Positions 61,672 through 64,000 of a stretch of DNA of 64,000 bases are shown here, piece after piece (the stretch's first letter is position 1; the number at the start of each line of letters is the position of its first letter). The translations under genes were made by a program, and so were the position numbers. This DNA comes from Falsihalocynthiibacter arcticus (GTDB lineage: Bacteria; Pseudomonadota; Alphaproteobacteria; Rhodobacterales; Rhodobacteraceae), in contig NZ_CP014327.1 of the NCBI RefSeq assembly GCF_000812665.2, positions 3,873,501 through 3,937,500 on the forward strand, in the 5' to 3' direction. Under the pieces are notes generated by a model. It did not search any database, was not told where the DNA came from, and was given only the letters and a program-made list of their open reading frames with translations.

Positions 61672-63012
61672 TTATCTCCTTCTTCCACCGCTTGCGGCCT
61701 TGCCACGGGCTTTTCCCGATTTTGCGCTATGAGAAGACGGGCGTTTTTTCATCGCTGTATTCTTCTTCGCTGCGGGCTTGGCCCTCGGTTTTTTGGCCGC
61801 CTTTGGCCTTTGTATCGCCGCCTTGTTTGCTCCGCCTGCTTTCGCCTTTACACTTTCTCTCGAGGGGGGGCACCTGTTCTGTTTACGGCAGCCTTTCTAT
61901 TTGCGGTTCCAACTTTTGCGGCCCCAGTGGGCGCTTTGGATTTGGCAACGGCATCGCGCGGATTTTGAACTTTTGAGATGTCTTTCGTGCCAGTGGACTT
62001 GGCGAGGTTGGCGCGCATGTCGTCGCCCCGATTGGGCGTTTTTGCTGGCAGGGTTGTGGCGCCATTTGGGCCGCGTTTATCGGAAATTTTCTTCTGGGCG
62101 TCTTTCTTGCGGTCCTCGTCTGGCTGCCAACCACCGGCATTATTTATGCGGTTCCGATCGCCGTTATTGTTACCGATTTTGTTGCCATTGTTATTGCCGA
62201 TTTTGTTGCCAATGTTCACGTTTCCATCAACGTCAATATCAATATTAGGGCTCCGATAAATCGGCCCCCCCCCAGCCACCGCAATTACGACACCCCCAAT
62301 AATTGTTCCAAGGGTCGTTATTGTCGAAAATAGAATCCAGAATCAAAGCGGATCCAAACCCGATCAAGGCGGCGGTCATGACGTCGTTTGAGTTGTTGCT
62401 TTCCTGCACATAAACAACATTGGAATCATATTGAGGCACATAGACAACTTCTGGGTTCGTGGGCTGAATGACGATGGCTTCTTCGCCGCTCGCCCCTTTC
62501 GTAACCTCAACTGTTTGCTCGTCCCCTGACACCAAAACACCGCTGGCATTCGCCACTTCGCGGCGATTTTGCACCGCGGCCATGACGTCGTCACTTTGGG
62601 CCAGCATTGCCGTGCCTATGGTATCCGTCCAGTCGACATGCTCGGCCATATCGGCCAAAACATCTGGGAAGGCCGTCGCCAAAACGGCAACGCTTTCGTC
62701 CCAGCCTTGCGCATCAATGGTTTCCTTCAACGCTTCAGGTTCGACACCTTCGTTGTCTTTAATCAGCCGATCCGCCTTCATCACATCAAGCGGGAACGTC
62801 GCCGCAACCAATATTTGGATCAACAATGTGTCTGGATACAGCGCTACGGGGCCAACGAGTGTTTGTAGCTCTTCAGCGGTTAAGAGCGCTTCTTCTGTTG
62901 CCGCAACCTCGGTCGTTTCCGTGGTCTCCGTTGCAGTGGTTTGAGCCACAGCAACGGTCGGTAAAAACAAAACTGACCCTAAAATCGCAGCTTTGAGAGT
63001 TAAATGTTTCAT
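61672..63012 (-). pseudogene. DUF3300 protein, frameshifted at two homopolymer runs
   Basis: Starts MKHLTLKAAILGSVLFLPTV (signal peptide). The DUF3300 domain includes LQTLVGPVALYPDTLLIQIL and VYVPQYDSNVVYV. The first frame ends at 62245, but the natural continuation GGGPIYRSPNIDIDVDGNVN is in the next frame from a C9/G9 run (62265-62273) on. That frame continues to PPREKV (61848). A third frame then takes over at a second run (G7 at 61864-61870), giving SVKAKAGGANKAAIQRPKAA and a Lys/Arg-rich tail to TAA 61672-61674. Either real lesions, slippage-prone tracts, or assembly errors. Confidence 0.8.
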
Positions 63013-63066
63013 TTGTTAATTCCTTTACCTCTAAACTTTGGCTCCTTGAAGCCACAGATTAGGACC

Positions 63067-63528
63067 CTATTTTTTCAGCGCCTTTAACAAGGCTGCAACA
63101 ACACCATTGAGTAAACCCGGCGCAAACATGGCGAATGGATCGCGCGCCATAGAGCGCACACTTTGCGCGAGGAGTTTTGCTTCTTGGGTCGCATCTTGAA
63201 TTTCTGCTTCCAAATCTTCAAGAGCCAAATCCCGCACTTCGGCAACGCTTGCGACGTCGGCATCTGCGTTTTGGTTATTGGCAATAGACACAAAGAGGCC
63301 CGCCACGAGGAAATTGGCAAACGCCACGATCAGGGCCGCCATTGGCTTTGACACATGGGTCGCCAGCTCAAAATACGCGGCGCCATTTAGCATGACTATG
63401 CCAAGACCCGCGGCAATCCCTGCCATCACCATCATCACGGTTTGACGCCGCAAAACCGCCATGCGCCGTTGCGCCATCAGGCGCTCAGCACGTAAAATGA
63501 TTGTTATATTCCTGCTAATACGGCTCAT
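63067..63528 (-). CDS. Small membrane protein (phage-holin/YqjE-like)
   Basis: A 153-residue protein with two central hydrophobic helices (VMMVMAGIAAGLGIVMLN and MAALIVAFANFLVAGLFVSI), an amphipathic acidic linker and a hydrophobic C-terminal stretch. The layout resembles the phage holin superfamily III/YqjE group. It starts 3 bases after the upstream small gene, so they form an operon. Confidence 0.65.
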   Translation of the reverse strand: MSRISRNITIILRAERLMAQRRMAVLRRQTVMMVMAGIAAGLGIVMLNGAAYFELATHVSKPMAALIVAFANFLVAGLFVSIANNQNADADVASVAEVRDLALEDLEAEIQDATQEAKLLAQSVRSMARDPFAMFAPGLLNGVVAALLKALKK

Positions 63529-63530
63529 AA

Positions 63531-63803
63531 TTACCCCCGATGCCCAGAACGTCCGAACAGATAGCCGACGAAAAATATTCCCAATGCAGTCAGGACTGGC
63601 TTGCGGTGCGGCAGTGTTTCGAGGTCTTCCAGTGCTTGGTGGAACAGCCCCGCAAACTCGCCCTCTTCAAACAACCCAGACGCGTCGGCTTGGGTTGCTG
63701 CGGTATCCGTTTGAACGTCCTCTTGCGAGGTCACGTTCTTGATTTCGCTTAACGCCTTTCGAAGTTGAGCCAGCTCCGCCTCGAGTTCCGCTTTCGTCGC
63801 CAT
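63531..63803 (-). CDS. Small YqjD/ElaB-like membrane-anchored protein
   Basis: A 90-residue protein. The N-terminal coiled coil (KAELEAELAQLRKALSEIK) and acidic middle are followed by one C-terminal membrane segment with the glycine-rich GIFFVGYLFGRSGHRG. This resembles DUF883/YqjD-type proteins that associate with ribosomes or membranes, but similarity is only structural. AGGAG precedes the ATG. Confidence 0.6.
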   Translation of the reverse strand: MATKAELEAELAQLRKALSEIKNVTSQEDVQTDTAATQADASGLFEEGEFAGLFHQALEDLETLPHRKPVLTALGIFFVGYLFGRSGHRG

Positions 63804-64000
63804 AGCTTGTGCTCCTGTTCATTTTCTTGATTCCGTAGCCATCCTGCGAGCCACAATTATGCGAAAAAACTGCACGCGTTTTTCCGTAACAATGCCCCCT
63901 AGCCAATTACAATCGTTAAATAAATTTCATTCAATCCCCCGTGCATAAAAGAGTTTAACATCGCCCCCTCTAAAGTATAGGATTATTTCGAAGAATGGAT

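Overview
The window looks like a chromosomal segment of a marine alphaproteobacterium of the Roseobacter group (Rhodobacterales). The evidence is the gene content: a glutathione-dependent formaldehyde pathway, an SmoS-type sorbitol dehydrogenase, a CIRCE-controlled groESL operon, a short 'MAKGK' basic protein, and SLC13, CaCA and GMC-type genes with familiar roseobacter sequence. The very high density of insertion sequences and broken genes would fit an Octadecabacter-like genome, but that is inference, not something the sequence proves.

Layout. 1-13 kb: an IS630 element, then an ordinary block (SLC13 permease, fused secDF, small protein, Na/Ca antiporter, two membrane proteins), then terC cut off by an IS3 element that itself carries a second, apparently identical IS630 copy. 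13-18 kb: a lipoprotein and an L,D-transpeptidase, then a decayed island: a ribbon-helix-helix-like gene with a stop codon, an operator-like palindrome, a frameshifted HD hydrolase, an integrase fragment, and a retron-type reverse transcriptase split by a different IS630 element. 18-27 kb: a two-subunit FAD sugar dehydrogenase, a bestrophin/LysR pair, the formaldehyde detoxification genes frmA-fghA, a Gre-like factor and a class V PLP enzyme. 27-31 kb: groESL with CIRCE and an integrase pseudogene. 32-35 kb: a truncated glucosylglycerate-type glycosyltransferase and a GH13 sugar phosphorylase carrying an expanded hexanucleotide repeat. 35-38 kb: a methyltransferase, an acetyltransferase remnant and nested IS3 elements. 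38-41 kb: a SIMPL protein and gamma-glutamyltransferase. 41.7-47.9 kb: a DeoR regulator, a Ugp-like ABC importer and a divergent GpdQ-like phosphodiesterase. 48-51 kb: a broken LysR, an IS5 remnant and the third IS630 copy (inverted). 51.5-55 kb: a cytochrome c, GlsB-like protein, rhodanese, sorbitol dehydrogenase and TVP38 protein. 55-64 kb: a sulfotransferase remnant, an RND efflux pump with its adaptor, and a block of envelope proteins (DUF2950, a frameshifted DUF3300, and two small membrane proteins).

How it works together. Intact metabolic modules are formaldehyde oxidation through glutathione, glycerol-phosphate/phosphodiester uptake and hydrolysis, and polyol or sugar oxidation (FAD enzyme, cytochrome c, SmoS). 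Much of the rest records IS activity. In four places removing the IS plus one copy of the target duplication restores, or appears to restore, the interrupted reading frame, which gives base-level insertion sites. The nearest thing to an exotic system is the retron-type reverse transcriptase. It is clearly dead here: one insertion, one stop codon and one frameshift.
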